A stretch of 6,076 nucleotides of DNA, from positions 1 through 6,076 of the forward strand of contig SKWV01000382.1 in assembly GCA_007128755.1 (NCBI GenBank). The letters run 5' to 3'. Made by a program: the position numbers and the translations under genes. This document shows, one piece after another, positions 1 through 5,760 of this stretch (position 1 is the first letter of the stretch; each line of letters opens with the position of its first letter). This DNA comes from Trueperaceae bacterium (GTDB lineage Bacteria; Deinococcota; Deinococci; Deinococcales; Trueperaceae). A model generated the notes under the pieces. It did no database searches and was not told where the DNA came from. It was given only the letters and a program-made list of their open reading frames with translations.

Positions 1-450
1 GAGGAGCCCGCGGTGGTCTTCCCGATCGAGGACATCCTCTCGACGCTCGTGCGCAACCCTGAACTCGTCGAGTTCCACAGCGCGCTCCAGGCCGCGCAGG
101 TCGACCTGATGTTCGACCCCGACCAGGAGTACACGGTGTTCGCGCCGACCGGCGAGGCCTTCGAGGCCGAGGCGTTCGACGCGTTGCGGACGCAGGAGGC
201 ACTCGCCTTCTACATCGTCCAGGGCACGTACTCCTTCCAGGACCTCTGGGACATGGCCGAAGCCGGTGACGGCGTCGCCACGCTGACCACGCTCCAGGGC
301 CTGCCGCTGACGGTCGAGATCATCGACGACCAGTTGTTCCTCGAAGGCGCAGCGACGGTCACGCAGCCCGACATCCCGGCGCAGAACGGTGTCGTGCACG
401 TGATCGACGCGGTGATCCAGCCCACGGGCGAACCGGAGTTGGGCGGCTGA
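1..450 (+). CDS. Secreted FAS1 (fasciclin) domain protein, C-terminal part, 5' end outside window
   Basis: This is the 3' part of a gene whose reading frame is open from the first base, reading E-E-P-A before the domain. A GTG at 13 is only an internal valine, because the paralogue at 1662-2441 continues the same way upstream into an acidic Pro-rich linker. The visible part is one nearly complete FAS1 domain of about 130 residues: an H1-like motif (EYTVFAPTGEAF), TQEALAFYIVQG, GDGVATLTTLQG, and the terminal H2-like NGVVHVIDAVIQP, then a short tail ending GELGG-like (EPELGG) and TGA. FAS1 domains are known as extracellular adhesion or matrix modules. The family's usual Tyr-His in the middle is Tyr-Ile here (FYIVQG). 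By analogy with the paralogue, the missing part should carry a signal peptide and a (D/E)P linker. The domain call is firm; any ligand or adhesion partner is unknown. Confidence 0.88.
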   Translation, partial: EEPAVVFPIEDILSTLVRNPELVEFHSALQAAQVDLMFDPDQEYTVFAPTGEAFEAEAFDALRTQEALAFYIVQGTYSFQDLWDMAEAGDGVATLTTLQGLPLTVEIIDDQLFLEGAATVTQPDIPAQNGVVHVIDAVIQPTGEPELGG

Positions 451-500
451 CCGCCTGACCCTCGGCGCCGGCACCGATCTGCAGGCGCCCCACGACGTGG

Positions 501-553
501 CTCACGAGGCGAGGCGCGGCCGCATACCGGCTGCGCCTCGCCCGTCTCGTGAG
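501..553 (+). terminator. Hairpin terminator candidate after the first FAS1 gene
   Basis: Arms CTCACGAG (501-508) and CTCGTGAG (546-553) pair perfectly. Inside them GCGAGGCGC (509-517) pairs with GCGCCTCGC (533-541). The only interruption is a 4-base bulge, CCGT at 542-545. This gives 17 pairs, mostly G-C, around a loop at 518-532. It lies 51 bases after the FAS1 stop and has no U-run after it, so it may be an intrinsic-like terminator of the high-GC type or an mRNA 3'-end stabiliser. Its 5' arm is related in sequence to the hairpin at 2492-2525. It covers a possible GTG start at 549, which argues for a later start for the next gene. Confidence 0.6.
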
Positions 554-578
554 CTTGCGCGACGTGATGGAATGGCCC

Positions 579-1247
579 ATGGCCACCGAGGAGCGACTCA
601 CCGGGTACCCCGAGCTCGACGAGGACGAACGTCTCCGACGCGTGCAGGCGTTCGAGGCGACCATGCGGAGCCGCCGGACGGTGCGGCAGTTCGACGCCGC
701 GCCGGTCGCCCGCGAGGTCATCGAGACGGCGATCCGCGCGGCGGCGCGCGCGCCGAGCGGGGCCAACATGCAACCGTGGGCCTTCGTCGCGATCTCGGAT
801 CCGGACGTCAAGCGTCGCGTGCGCGAAGCCGCCGAGGCCGAGGAGCGGGAGTTCTACGGTGGCCGCGCCTCCGCCGAGTGGCTCGAGGCGCTCCGTCCGT
901 TCGGGACCGACGCGCACAAGCCGTTCCTCGAGACGGCGCCCTGGCTCATCGCCGTCTTCGCTCAGCCGCACGCCGTCGCGGACGACGGTAGGAAGCACAA
1001 GCACTACTACGTCAAGGAATCGGTCGGCCTGGCAGCGGGCTTCCTGCTCGCCGCGCTTCACCATGCCGGCCTCGCGACGCTGACGCACACGCCGAGTCCG
1101 ATGGGGTTCTTGCGCGACATCCTGGGTCGCCCGACGGAGGAACAGGCGTTCCTGCTGATCGTCACGGGCCTCCCGCACGGCGGCGCCACCGTGCCGCGCA
1201 TCGACAAGAAGCCGTTCGACCAGGTCGCCACGTTCTTCGAGGGGTGA
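579..1247 (+). CDS. Iodotyrosine deiodinase-like flavoprotein (nitroreductase superfamily)
   Basis: The 222-residue product has the FMN-binding nitroreductase fold. SRRTVRQF (31-38) is the phosphate-binding arginine motif, and PSGANMQPW (59-67) is the flavin-site loop. LTHTPSP (168-174) lies where the family has a threonine contacting flavin N5. GRP (183-185) and PxxxKKPxDQ near the C-terminus also follow iodotyrosine deiodinase (IYD). From memory of human IYD, substrate binding uses Glu157, Tyr161 and Lys182. Here E89, Y93 and K114 occur at exactly the same spacing (+4, +21). This suggests reductive dehalogenation of halotyrosines or a related aromatic zwitterion, by FMN and an electron donor, in the cytosol; no signal peptide is seen. 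The start is uncertain: ATG 579 is chosen because GTG 549 sits in the hairpin at 501-553, but ATG 567 is also possible, and no strong ribosome-binding site is visible for any of them. The enzyme could instead be a general nitro- or quinone reductase. Confidence 0.87.
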   Translation: MATEERLTGYPELDEDERLRRVQAFEATMRSRRTVRQFDAAPVAREVIETAIRAAARAPSGANMQPWAFVAISDPDVKRRVREAAEAEEREFYGGRASAEWLEALRPFGTDAHKPFLETAPWLIAVFAQPHAVADDGRKHKHYYVKESVGLAAGFLLAALHHAGLATLTHTPSPMGFLRDILGRPTEEQAFLLIVTGLPHGGATVPRIDKKPFDQVATFFEG

Positions 1248-1251
1248 TCCC

Positions 1252-1266
1252 GGGCTCGCCGAGCCC
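1252..1266 (+). terminator. Short hairpin just after the deiodinase-like gene
   Basis: GGGCTC (1252-1257) and GAGCCC (1261-1266) pair perfectly around the 3-base loop GCC, beginning five bases after the stop codon. It is short and lacks a U-run (CGTCGTTC follows), so terminator function is only a possibility. Confidence 0.3.
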
Positions 1267-1576
1267 CGTCGTTCACGGCGGTCGGCTGCGACCGACGGCA
1301 CGCGGCGCAGCGGGAGCGGCCGCCATGGTGAGTCGGACGTGGACACGGGAGCCCCGCGATCCCTGCCTCGCATGAGACGAACACCACTGAGCGTGAGCAT
1401 GTTTCGGAAGAAGCGGCGCCCTCCGCATCGACGTCCTGGGCGGAGACCGACGTGCCATGGCCTGCTCCAGAAGCATCGGCGCCGTTCTGCACGGCCCGCC
1501 ATGGGTTCCGTTGTCTGAGAGTGCCCCATGGCGGACACACACTCCATACCGTCACCGACCCTAGCCTCGGCTTCGT

Positions 1577-1639
1577 GCAGGGCATGGTTCCCCCTTCCGG
1601 GGAGCCCCTGCGGAGTCCACTCCGGCGGCGACGCCGCCG
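1577..1639 (+). promoter_or_regulatory. Structured leader: three abutting hairpins before the FAS1 gene
   Basis: Hairpin 1: GCAGGGC (1577-1583) pairs with GCCCCTGC (1604-1611) with one bulged C. Stacked inside it, TCCCC (1589-1593) pairs with GGGGA (1599-1603) around CTTCC, leaving ATGGT bulged on the 5' side. Hairpin 2: CGGAG (1611-1615) pairs with CTCCG (1620-1624). Hairpin 3: CGGCGGC (1623-1629) pairs with GCCGCCG (1633-1639) around GAC. Adjacent hairpins share only one or two bases, and the last ends 10 bases before the ribosome-binding site. This could be a translation-controlling or stabilising leader, or an attenuator. It matches no riboswitch class I recognise. Confidence 0.4.
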
Positions 1640-1649
1640 CCGAACGTCT

Positions 1650-1655
1650 AGGAGG
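1650..1655 (+). promoter_or_regulatory. Consensus ribosome-binding site of the second FAS1 gene
   Basis: AGGAGG lies six bases before ATG 1662. It is a perfect Shine-Dalgarno core at near-ideal spacing and fixes the start at 1662, immediately before a signal peptide, rather than at the in-frame ATG 1452. Confidence 0.88.
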
Positions 1656-1661
1656 CACGAG

Positions 1662-2441
1662 ATGATCACCCGCTCACTCATCGCGCTACTGTTCGCCGTC
1701 GGCATGCTCTTCGGCGGTTCGCTTGCCGCCGAGCAGCCCGCGCAACCCGATGCGCCGGCGCCGACCCAACCCGCCGAGCCGATGGATCCGGTCGAGCCGG
1801 CGGATCCCGTCGACCCGGTCGAGCCGATCGATCCCGTCGAACCCGAGCCGGTCGAACCCGCGCCGATCGAGCCGGTCGAGCCCGTCGACCCCGTCGAGCC
1901 CGAAGAGCCGGTCGATCCCATCGATCCGGTGGCCCCCGAGGAGCCTCAGCCGCTCGAGCCGCTCGATCCCCTCGAGCCCGAAGAGCCTCTCGATCCCGCC
2001 GACCCCGAGGACGAGGTCGTGTTCGAGGACGACTTCTTCACCCGCCTGACCGAGAACCCCGAGCTCACGGCGTTCGCGCAGGCCTTCGAGGCGCTCGGAC
2101 TCCAGGATCAGCTCGATCCGATGGCCGAGTACACCGTCTTCGCCCCCGCGGACACCGTCGTCTTCGATCCGACCGCGCTCGAGACGCAGGAAGCGCTCGC
2201 CACGTACATCGTCGAGGGCGCCTACACCTACGCCGACCTGCGTCAGCTCGCCGAAGACGGGGACGGCATCGCCACCCTGACGACGATGGACGGCCAGACG
2301 ATCACCGTCGAACTGATCGGTGACACGCTGCTCGTTGCCGGCGTGGCGCAGATCACCGAGCAGGACATCGAGGCGGCCGGTGGCTACATCCACGTCATCG
2401 ACGCCGTCATCCAGCCGACCCCGGCCCCGATCGGCGGGTAA
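1662..2441 (+). CDS. Secreted FAS1 (fasciclin) domain protein with acidic proline-repeat linker
   Basis: The 259-residue product has three parts. Residues 1-23 are a signal peptide: positive MITR, a hydrophobic core, and a likely cleavage after SLA or LAA. Residues 24-117 are a low-complexity linker of (V/I/L)-(D/E)-P units with almost no basic residues. Residues 119-252 are a single FAS1 domain with EYTVFAP (156-162), TQEALATYIVEG (175-186), DGIATLTT and terminal IHVIDAVIQP (243-252). The usual family Tyr-His is Tyr-Ile (YIVEG), as in the paralogue at 1-450. The linker should be a stiff, negatively charged spacer that holds the FAS1 module away from the membrane or wall; no lipobox cysteine or sorting signal is visible. 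The protein is thus probably free in the periplasm or secreted. Expression is likely strong given the perfect ribosome-binding site. FAS1 modules are known adhesion or matrix domains; the partner here is unknown. Confidence 0.93.
   Translation: MITRSLIALLFAVGMLFGGSLAAEQPAQPDAPAPTQPAEPMDPVEPADPVDPVEPIDPVEPEPVEPAPIEPVEPVDPVEPEEPVDPIDPVAPEEPQPLEPLDPLEPEEPLDPADPEDEVVFEDDFFTRLTENPELTAFAQAFEALGLQDQLDPMAEYTVFAPADTVVFDPTALETQEALATYIVEGAYTYADLRQLAEDGDGIATLTTMDGQTITVELIGDTLLVAGVAQITEQDIEAAGGYIHVIDAVIQPTPAPIGG
1776..2006 (+). repeat. Degenerate in-frame tandem repeat encoding (V/I/L)-(D/E)-P
   Basis: The stretch is built from 9-base units of the type GTCGAGCCG or GTCGATCCC, coding for about 25 tripeptides such as VEP, VDP, IDP, LEP and LDP over residues 39-115 of the FAS1 protein. 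Occasional EEP, EPEP or APIEP irregularities break the register. Synonymous changes between units show it is not a fresh expansion. The reverse strand of the same bases reads Gly-Ser-Thr repeats, which explains a spurious long open frame there. Such repeats can vary in copy number by slippage. Confidence 0.85.
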
Positions 2442-2491
2442 GCGAGGCACCAGCGACGTCGCGGCACGCGACGCTCGACCACGCGAATGCT

Positions 2492-2525
2492 CACGAGGCG
2501 CGGCCAGCGATGGTCGCGCCTCGTG
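2492..2525 (+). terminator. Strong GNRA-capped hairpin terminator after the second FAS1 gene
   Basis: CACGAGGCGCGGCCA (2492-2506) pairs with TGGTCGCGCCTCGTG (2511-2525) over 15 pairs including one G-U. The loop is the stable GNRA tetraloop GCGA. It starts 51 bases after the FAS1 stop and is followed by TTGCGT, so there is no real U-run. It lies between convergent genes and may stop transcription from both sides. A weaker inverted repeat, GTCGC (2542-2546) with GCGAC (2559-2563) around a GC palindrome (2549-2560), sits nearer to the hydrolase stop and may serve that gene. Nothing else is seen in 2442-2577. Confidence 0.7.
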
Positions 2526-2577
2526 TTGCGTACCCGGGAACGTCGCAGGCCGCCGGCGGCGACTTCGGCGGACCGCG

Positions 2578-3525
2578 TCAGCCCCGGGGCCGCTCCGCCA
2601 GGGCCGTCCTGAACGCCAGATCGAAGAACTCGACGACGTGCAGCGTGTAGAGGCCAGGATCGGTCTCGTACGCCTCGTTGTGCTCCGCGCCCGCCACCGT
2701 CCAGGTGTCGGCCCAGGGCGCGGCTTCCGCCAGCACGCGCGCGTGAGCGATCGGCACGAGCCTATCGGCGTCGCCGTGGACGATCATGAGCGGCATCGGC
2801 TCCAGGTCCGCGACGGTCGCGGCCGGCCGTGCGCCGACCAGATCGAACCCGAACCGCAGCCGATACATCAGCCGCATGCCGGGCAGGAAGAACGCCGGCA
2901 GGCCGCCGGCGAAGGTCACCGTCTGCACCACGATCGGGTAGACCTCGGCGTACGACGAGTCGGACCACACGGCACCGATGCGCCCGTCGACCGCGGCCGC
3001 GAGGATGGCGGCCGCGGCCCCCAGCGACACGCCCAGCGCGCCGACGTGGCCGGGCCGAACGCCACGCTCGCGCACGAGGTAGTCGACCGCGGCGATCACG
3101 TCGTAGCGCTCCTTCAGGCCGAACGCGTAGTGCCCCTCGCCCGAGGCCCCGTGCCCGCGGAGGTCCACCATCACCACCTGATAGCCGGCGGCCTGGAGCG
3201 CTACGGCCAGATCGACCATGCCGCCGCCGAACGCGACCTCGCGGCTGGCATCGATCCCGTGCACGAGCACCAGCCCGACGCCCGAACCGTCGACGGGCAA
3301 CAGCCACGCGGCCAGGTCGACGGCGTCGTCGGCCGAGCGCAACGCGATCTCCTCGTACGTCCCCCCCGCGTCGGCGGGCGTGCGACCCGTGTCGACGTGA
3401 CGGGCCGGCACCGTGAAGCGCGTGGCCGCCACGTCCGCGACGACGAGGTACGCCGCCACCACCAGGAGCAGCACGACGATGAACCACGTCCAGCGGTGGG
3501 CGCCGGGAGGGCGTCGCAACGACAT
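2578..3525 (-). CDS. Membrane-anchored alpha/beta hydrolase (serine hydrolase)
   Basis: The 315-residue product begins with a basic N-terminus and a single membrane helix at about 13-30 (TWFIVVLLLVVAAYLVVA), so the catalytic domain should face the periplasm. The alpha/beta hydrolase core follows: LVLVHG (85-90) forms the oxyanion region, DLRGHGASG (121-129) is a conserved turn, and GVSLG (165-169) is the nucleophile elbow with Ser167. HGDADRLVP (250-258) supplies Asp254 and AEHNEAY (280-286) supplies His282. The triad is complete, which predicts an esterase, lipase or peptidase-type hydrolase of unknown substrate. The start at 3525 is chosen because the open frame further upstream (to 3642) reads an Arg-rich non-coding-like stretch crossing the greA promoter region. 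No clear ribosome-binding site exists, but TACACT lies six bases before the ATG, which suggests a leaderless transcript. The gene converges on the FAS1 gene and diverges from greA. Confidence 0.9.
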   Translation of the reverse strand: MSLRRPPGAHRWTWFIVVLLLVVAAYLVVADVAATRFTVPARHVDTGRTPADAGGTYEEIALRSADDAVDLAAWLLPVDGSGVGLVLVHGIDASREVAFGGGMVDLAVALQAAGYQVVMVDLRGHGASGEGHYAFGLKERYDVIAAVDYLVRERGVRPGHVGALGVSLGAAAAILAAAVDGRIGAVWSDSSYAEVYPIVVQTVTFAGGLPAFFLPGMRLMYRLRFGFDLVGARPAATVADLEPMPLMIVHGDADRLVPIAHARVLAEAAPWADTWTVAGAEHNEAYETDPGLYTLHVVEFFDLAFRTALAERPRG

Positions 3526-3531
3526 GCACCG

Positions 3532-3537
3532 AGTGTA
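3532..3537 (-). promoter_or_regulatory. Candidate -10 element for a leaderless hydrolase transcript
   Basis: On the minus strand TACACT is followed by six bases and then the ATG at 3525. It matches the TANNNT form of -10 element seen in leaderless transcripts, where transcription starts at the start codon itself. The absence of a Shine-Dalgarno sequence for this gene fits. No good -35 hexamer is visible 16-18 bases further upstream. Confidence 0.4.
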
Positions 3538-3586
3538 GCGAGCGCGCCCGTCTCCACGGGCCACGGAGGCCCCTGGGAAGGGGTTG

Positions 3587-3592
3587 TATAGT
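3587..3592 (+). promoter_or_regulatory. Candidate -10 element for greA, with an adjacent inverted repeat
   Basis: TATAGT matches the TATAAT consensus at five of six positions and stands out in this GC-rich sequence. It would start transcription near 3599, about 37 bases before the greA start. No -35 hexamer is recognisable. Immediately upstream, CCCCT (3570-3574) and AGGGG (3579-3583) form an inverted repeat where a -35/-10 spacer would be, and CCACGG is repeated at 3554-3559 and 3561-3566. Either could be an operator. Confidence 0.45.
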
Positions 3593-3635
3593 GCTCGGAT
3601 GCGGCGGCGCCTTACCGCCCCAACGAGGTGAACAC

Positions 3636-4106
3636 GTGGCACAGCACAACAAACCGATCCACCTGACCCCGAAAGGGCTCGAGAAGATGAAGGAGGAGCT
3701 CCGCTACCTCAAGGAGGAGAAGCGGCAGGAGCTCACCGAGTACATGGGCGCGGCGCTCGCCGACGGCGATCTGCGTGAGAACGCCGCCTACGACGAGGCA
3801 CGGATGCTCCAGAGCGCGAACGAGGCACGGATCGCGGATCTCGAAGAGGTCGTCGCGCGCGCCGTCGTGGTGGAGCAGGAGGCCGGCGCGAACGCGGTCG
3901 CCGGACTGGGCGCCTCGCTGCAGGTCGAGGACGACGGCGGCACGCGCCACGTCTTCCACCTCGTGGGCTCGCTCGAGGCCGACGTGCTCGAGAACCGCAT
4001 CTCCGACGAGTCGCCCTTGGGCCAGCAACTCGTGGGCCGCCGGGCCGGCGACGAGGTCGCGCTGGGCGCGCGCCGCTTCACCGTCGTCGAGGTGATGTTC
4101 GAGTAG
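3636..4106 (+). CDS. greA: Transcription elongation factor GreA
   Basis: The 156-residue product matches the usual GreA length. Residues 10-80 form the N-terminal coiled coil that enters the RNA polymerase secondary channel. Its tip carries GDLRENAAYDEAR (44-56) with the two acidic residues D45 and E48 that position the catalytic metal for cleavage of backtracked RNA. The C-terminal FKBP-like domain contains NRISDESPLGQQLVG and GDEV, hallmarks of the family. The intact acidic tip separates it from inhibitory Gfh1-type paralogues known in Thermus. The start is GTG 3636, preceded by GAGGTG (3625-3630) at five bases. An upstream in-frame GTG at 3591 lies inside the -10 element and is rejected. 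It is followed after 53 bases by the LptC-like gene on the same strand, and no convincing terminator intervenes, so read-through is likely. Confidence 0.96.
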   Translation: MAQHNKPIHLTPKGLEKMKEELRYLKEEKRQELTEYMGAALADGDLRENAAYDEARMLQSANEARIADLEEVVARAVVVEQEAGANAVAGLGASLQVEDDGGTRHVFHLVGSLEADVLENRISDESPLGQQLVGRRAGDEVALGARRFTVVEVMFE

Positions 4107-4159
4107 GCAGAACCTCGACCCGCGGCGGTGGCGCATGAAGGCGGCTTCGTCCACGGGTC

Positions 4160-4771
4160 ATGAGCAGCTCAGAAGCGCGCTGGTATCGTGACGTCGTGCG
4201 CTGGTCATACGCCCTCATCGTGCTCGCCGCCGTGATCGCCTCGCTGGCGATCCTCGCGTCGCTGCCCGATCGTCGCCCCGAGGTGCCCGACGCCACCATC
4301 ACGCTCTTCGACGTGAACCTGACCCTCTACCCGGAGGCCGATCCCGACGCCACCTGGAGCTTCTCGGCGCCCGAGGCGCACTTCGACCCCCGCGTCGAGA
4401 CGACGCGGCTCCTGGGCGTGCACGACGGTCGTCGCGTGGTCGGCGACGAGCTCGACTTCACGCTCGAGGGCGACGAGGTCACCATCGACCGCAACGACGA
4501 CCTCATCGGCGACCGCTTGAGCGCCCATCTGGTGGCGGACGGTTGGGACCTCGACATGGCGTCCCGAGGCGGCCGGCAGGTGCGGATCGCGCAGCGCGAG
4601 GGCCGGTTCGAGGTGCCTCGGGCCGAGATCCGGGGCGAGGGCCTCGATGGCGTCTACGAGGACATGCTCATCAGTTTCGACTTCACCGAGTTCGAAGCCG
4701 GCGGCCCCGGCACCGTCGGGTACGCGAGCTTCGAGGCCGACCGCGTCCCACTCGCCGAGCCCAGCCCGTGA
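4160..4771 (+). CDS. LptC-like bitopic periplasmic protein
   Basis: The 203-residue product has a short cytoplasmic N-terminus and one membrane helix at about 15-35 (WSYALIVLAAVIASLAILASL). It is followed by a periplasmic domain rich in alternating beta-strand patterns (for example TWSFSAPEAHFDP, ELDFTLEGDEVTID, RFEVPRAEIRG). Length, topology and the strand pattern match LptC, the inner-membrane subunit that passes lipopolysaccharide or a similar glycolipid from the LptBFG transporter to LptA. The OstA-like gene 12 bases downstream strongly supports this. No sharp signature motif exists for LptC, so the call leans on architecture and context. The ribosome-binding site is poor; GACCCG (4117-4122) could pair with CGGGTC (4154-4159) directly before the ATG. 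In Deinococcota, which lack classical LPS, the cargo would be another envelope lipid; this is inference. Confidence 0.65.
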   Translation: MSSSEARWYRDVVRWSYALIVLAAVIASLAILASLPDRRPEVPDATITLFDVNLTLYPEADPDATWSFSAPEAHFDPRVETTRLLGVHDGRRVVGDELDFTLEGDEVTIDRNDDLIGDRLSAHLVADGWDLDMASRGGRQVRIAQREGRFEVPRAEIRGEGLDGVYEDMLISFDFTEFEAGGPGTVGYASFEADRVPLAEPSP

Positions 4772-4782
4772 GAGGATCATCC

Positions 4783-5760
4783 ATGCTCCCACCCTCCCGT
4801 ATCCGTTCGCGCGCCCTGCTCGGCGCCGTGCTCGCCGCCGCGTTGCTCCTGGGCGCCGCACTGGCCGAGGCCGAGCCGGCCGCGGCGGACGACGCCGCGC
4901 TCGACGCCGAGACGCTCGAGCGCCGCATCATCACGATCGACTACTCCGGCGGGACGGCCCGCGGCAACCTCCGCTTCGGCCCGATCACGTACCAGCATCC
5001 CGAGCCGACCGGCATCGTGGCGACCGTGGCGACGCTGACGATCGAGGCGGCACGCGCCGTGCTGCGCGGGCCGGACGACACGCTGATCTCGCAGGCCCAG
5101 GGCCGGCGGGACGCGGACTTCGAGGGCGGCGTGACGGTGCGGCGCGGCCGCCTCGTGGCCGTCGGCGAGCGCCTCGTCTACAGCGAGGCGACCGGCCTCG
5201 GCGTGCTCGAGGGCGGGGCCGAGGTCCGCATCGCGCCCGCCCGCGCGGGCGAGGACGAGGTCGTCATCACCGCCACGAGCGTCACCTTCGACGTCGACAC
5301 CGACATGAGCATCTCCGAGGGGACGGTCCGGCTCGTGAACGGCGACCAGACCGCCAGCGCGGAGCGGCTGGTGTACGAGGAGGTCCGCGACCTCGGCCAG
5401 CTCACCTCCTCGCTCTCGCAGGCCGAGGTCATCCGGGCCGGTGAGGACGGCGACCTGCGCATCGTGGCCGACGAGATCCGCGTGCTCACCGAGTTCAAGG
5501 CGCTCTACGCCCAGGGCGACGTGACGGTCGAGGACGGTCCCGTGACGAGCCGCGGTGACGTCGTCTTCTACGACGACGACGAGGAGGTCGCCGAGGTGAT
5601 CGGTTCGCCGGCGACGGCGGTGGATCCCTCCGCGGGCGTCAACCTCAGCACCGATCGCATCCGCCAGGACGTGCGCTACCGCTTCGTCGAAGCGATCGAC
5701 GCCTCGCTGCCGACGACGTACACCGCCGATCAGTTCGCGCTCTCGAGCGAGCGTCCGTGA
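4783..5760 (+). CDS. LptA/OstA-like periplasmic protein
   Basis: The 325-residue product has a signal peptide (residues 1-28, cleavage likely after ALA before EAEP). The mature part is almost all beta-strand, with at least three recurrent OstA-type units. These are FEGGVTVRRG...GERLVYSEATGLGVLEGGAEV (113-148), SEGTVRLVNG...AERLVYEEVRDLGQL (178-207) and AQGDVTVEDG...GDVVFYDDDEEVAEVIG (243-274). This is the beta-jellyroll repeat of LptA and the LptD N-terminus, which makes a hydrophobic groove for moving glycolipid across the periplasm. It is much longer than typical LptA (about 180-190 residues), so it may span more of the periplasm by itself. AGAGGA (4771-4776) lies six bases before the ATG and overlaps the stop of the LptC-like gene, which indicates one operon with coupled translation. 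The frame is open upstream of 4783 but overlaps the LptC-like gene and is Arg-rich, so it is rejected. Confidence 0.8.
   Translation: MLPPSRIRSRALLGAVLAAALLLGAALAEAEPAAADDAALDAETLERRIITIDYSGGTARGNLRFGPITYQHPEPTGIVATVATLTIEAARAVLRGPDDTLISQAQGRRDADFEGGVTVRRGRLVAVGERLVYSEATGLGVLEGGAEVRIAPARAGEDEVVITATSVTFDVDTDMSISEGTVRLVNGDQTASAERLVYEEVRDLGQLTSSLSQAEVIRAGEDGDLRIVADEIRVLTEFKALYAQGDVTVEDGPVTSRGDVVFYDDDEEVAEVIGSPATAVDPSAGVNLSTDRIRQDVRYRFVEAIDASLPTTYTADQFALSSERP

Larger units (their letters stand above)
1248..1661. other. 414-base intergenic region; no convincing gene
   Basis: No reading frame here looks coding on either strand. The frame leading into the FAS1 gene is open back to ATG 1452, but its translation is an Arg/His/Cys-rich mix ending in a run of arginines, unlike a protein start. 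The true start at 1662 has a consensus ribosome-binding site. The first 300 bases show no recognisable RNA gene or promoter pair that I can support. The last about 85 bases hold stacked inverted repeats, annotated separately, and probably form the FAS1 mRNA leader. The stretch 1380-1415 is locally less GC-rich than its surroundings, which could mark a promoter, but no hexamer pair stands out. Confidence 0.5.

Noticed and set aside
210..1658. 482-codon minus-strand open frame
   Set aside because: It overlaps two well-supported plus-strand genes and reads Arg-rich low-complexity sequence, typical of the antisense of high-GC genes.
1452..1661. N-terminal extension of the second FAS1 protein to ATG 1452
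   Set aside because: It would bury the signal peptide 70 residues inside, reads unlike protein, and ignores AGGAGG at 1650-1655.
1058..1921. Long minus-strand open frame with Gly-Ser-Thr repeats, resembling a low-complexity protein
   Set aside because: It is the reverse complement of the (D/E)P repeat of the FAS1 gene and then crosses non-coding and deiodinase sequence. The plus-strand protein has a signal peptide, a domain and a perfect ribosome-binding site.
1776..2006. Possible CRISPR array or satellite repeat
   Set aside because: Units are 9 bases, in frame, degenerate and coding, with no unique spacers between longer repeats.
1686..2450. 254-codon minus-strand open frame opposite the FAS1 gene
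   Set aside because: It mirrors the FAS1 gene codons, with Gly/Leu/Arg/Asp low complexity and no domain.
2320..3591. 423-codon plus-strand open frame opposite the hydrolase
   Set aside because: It is rich in Arg, His and Gln with no domain, and lies antisense to a hydrolase with a complete catalytic triad.
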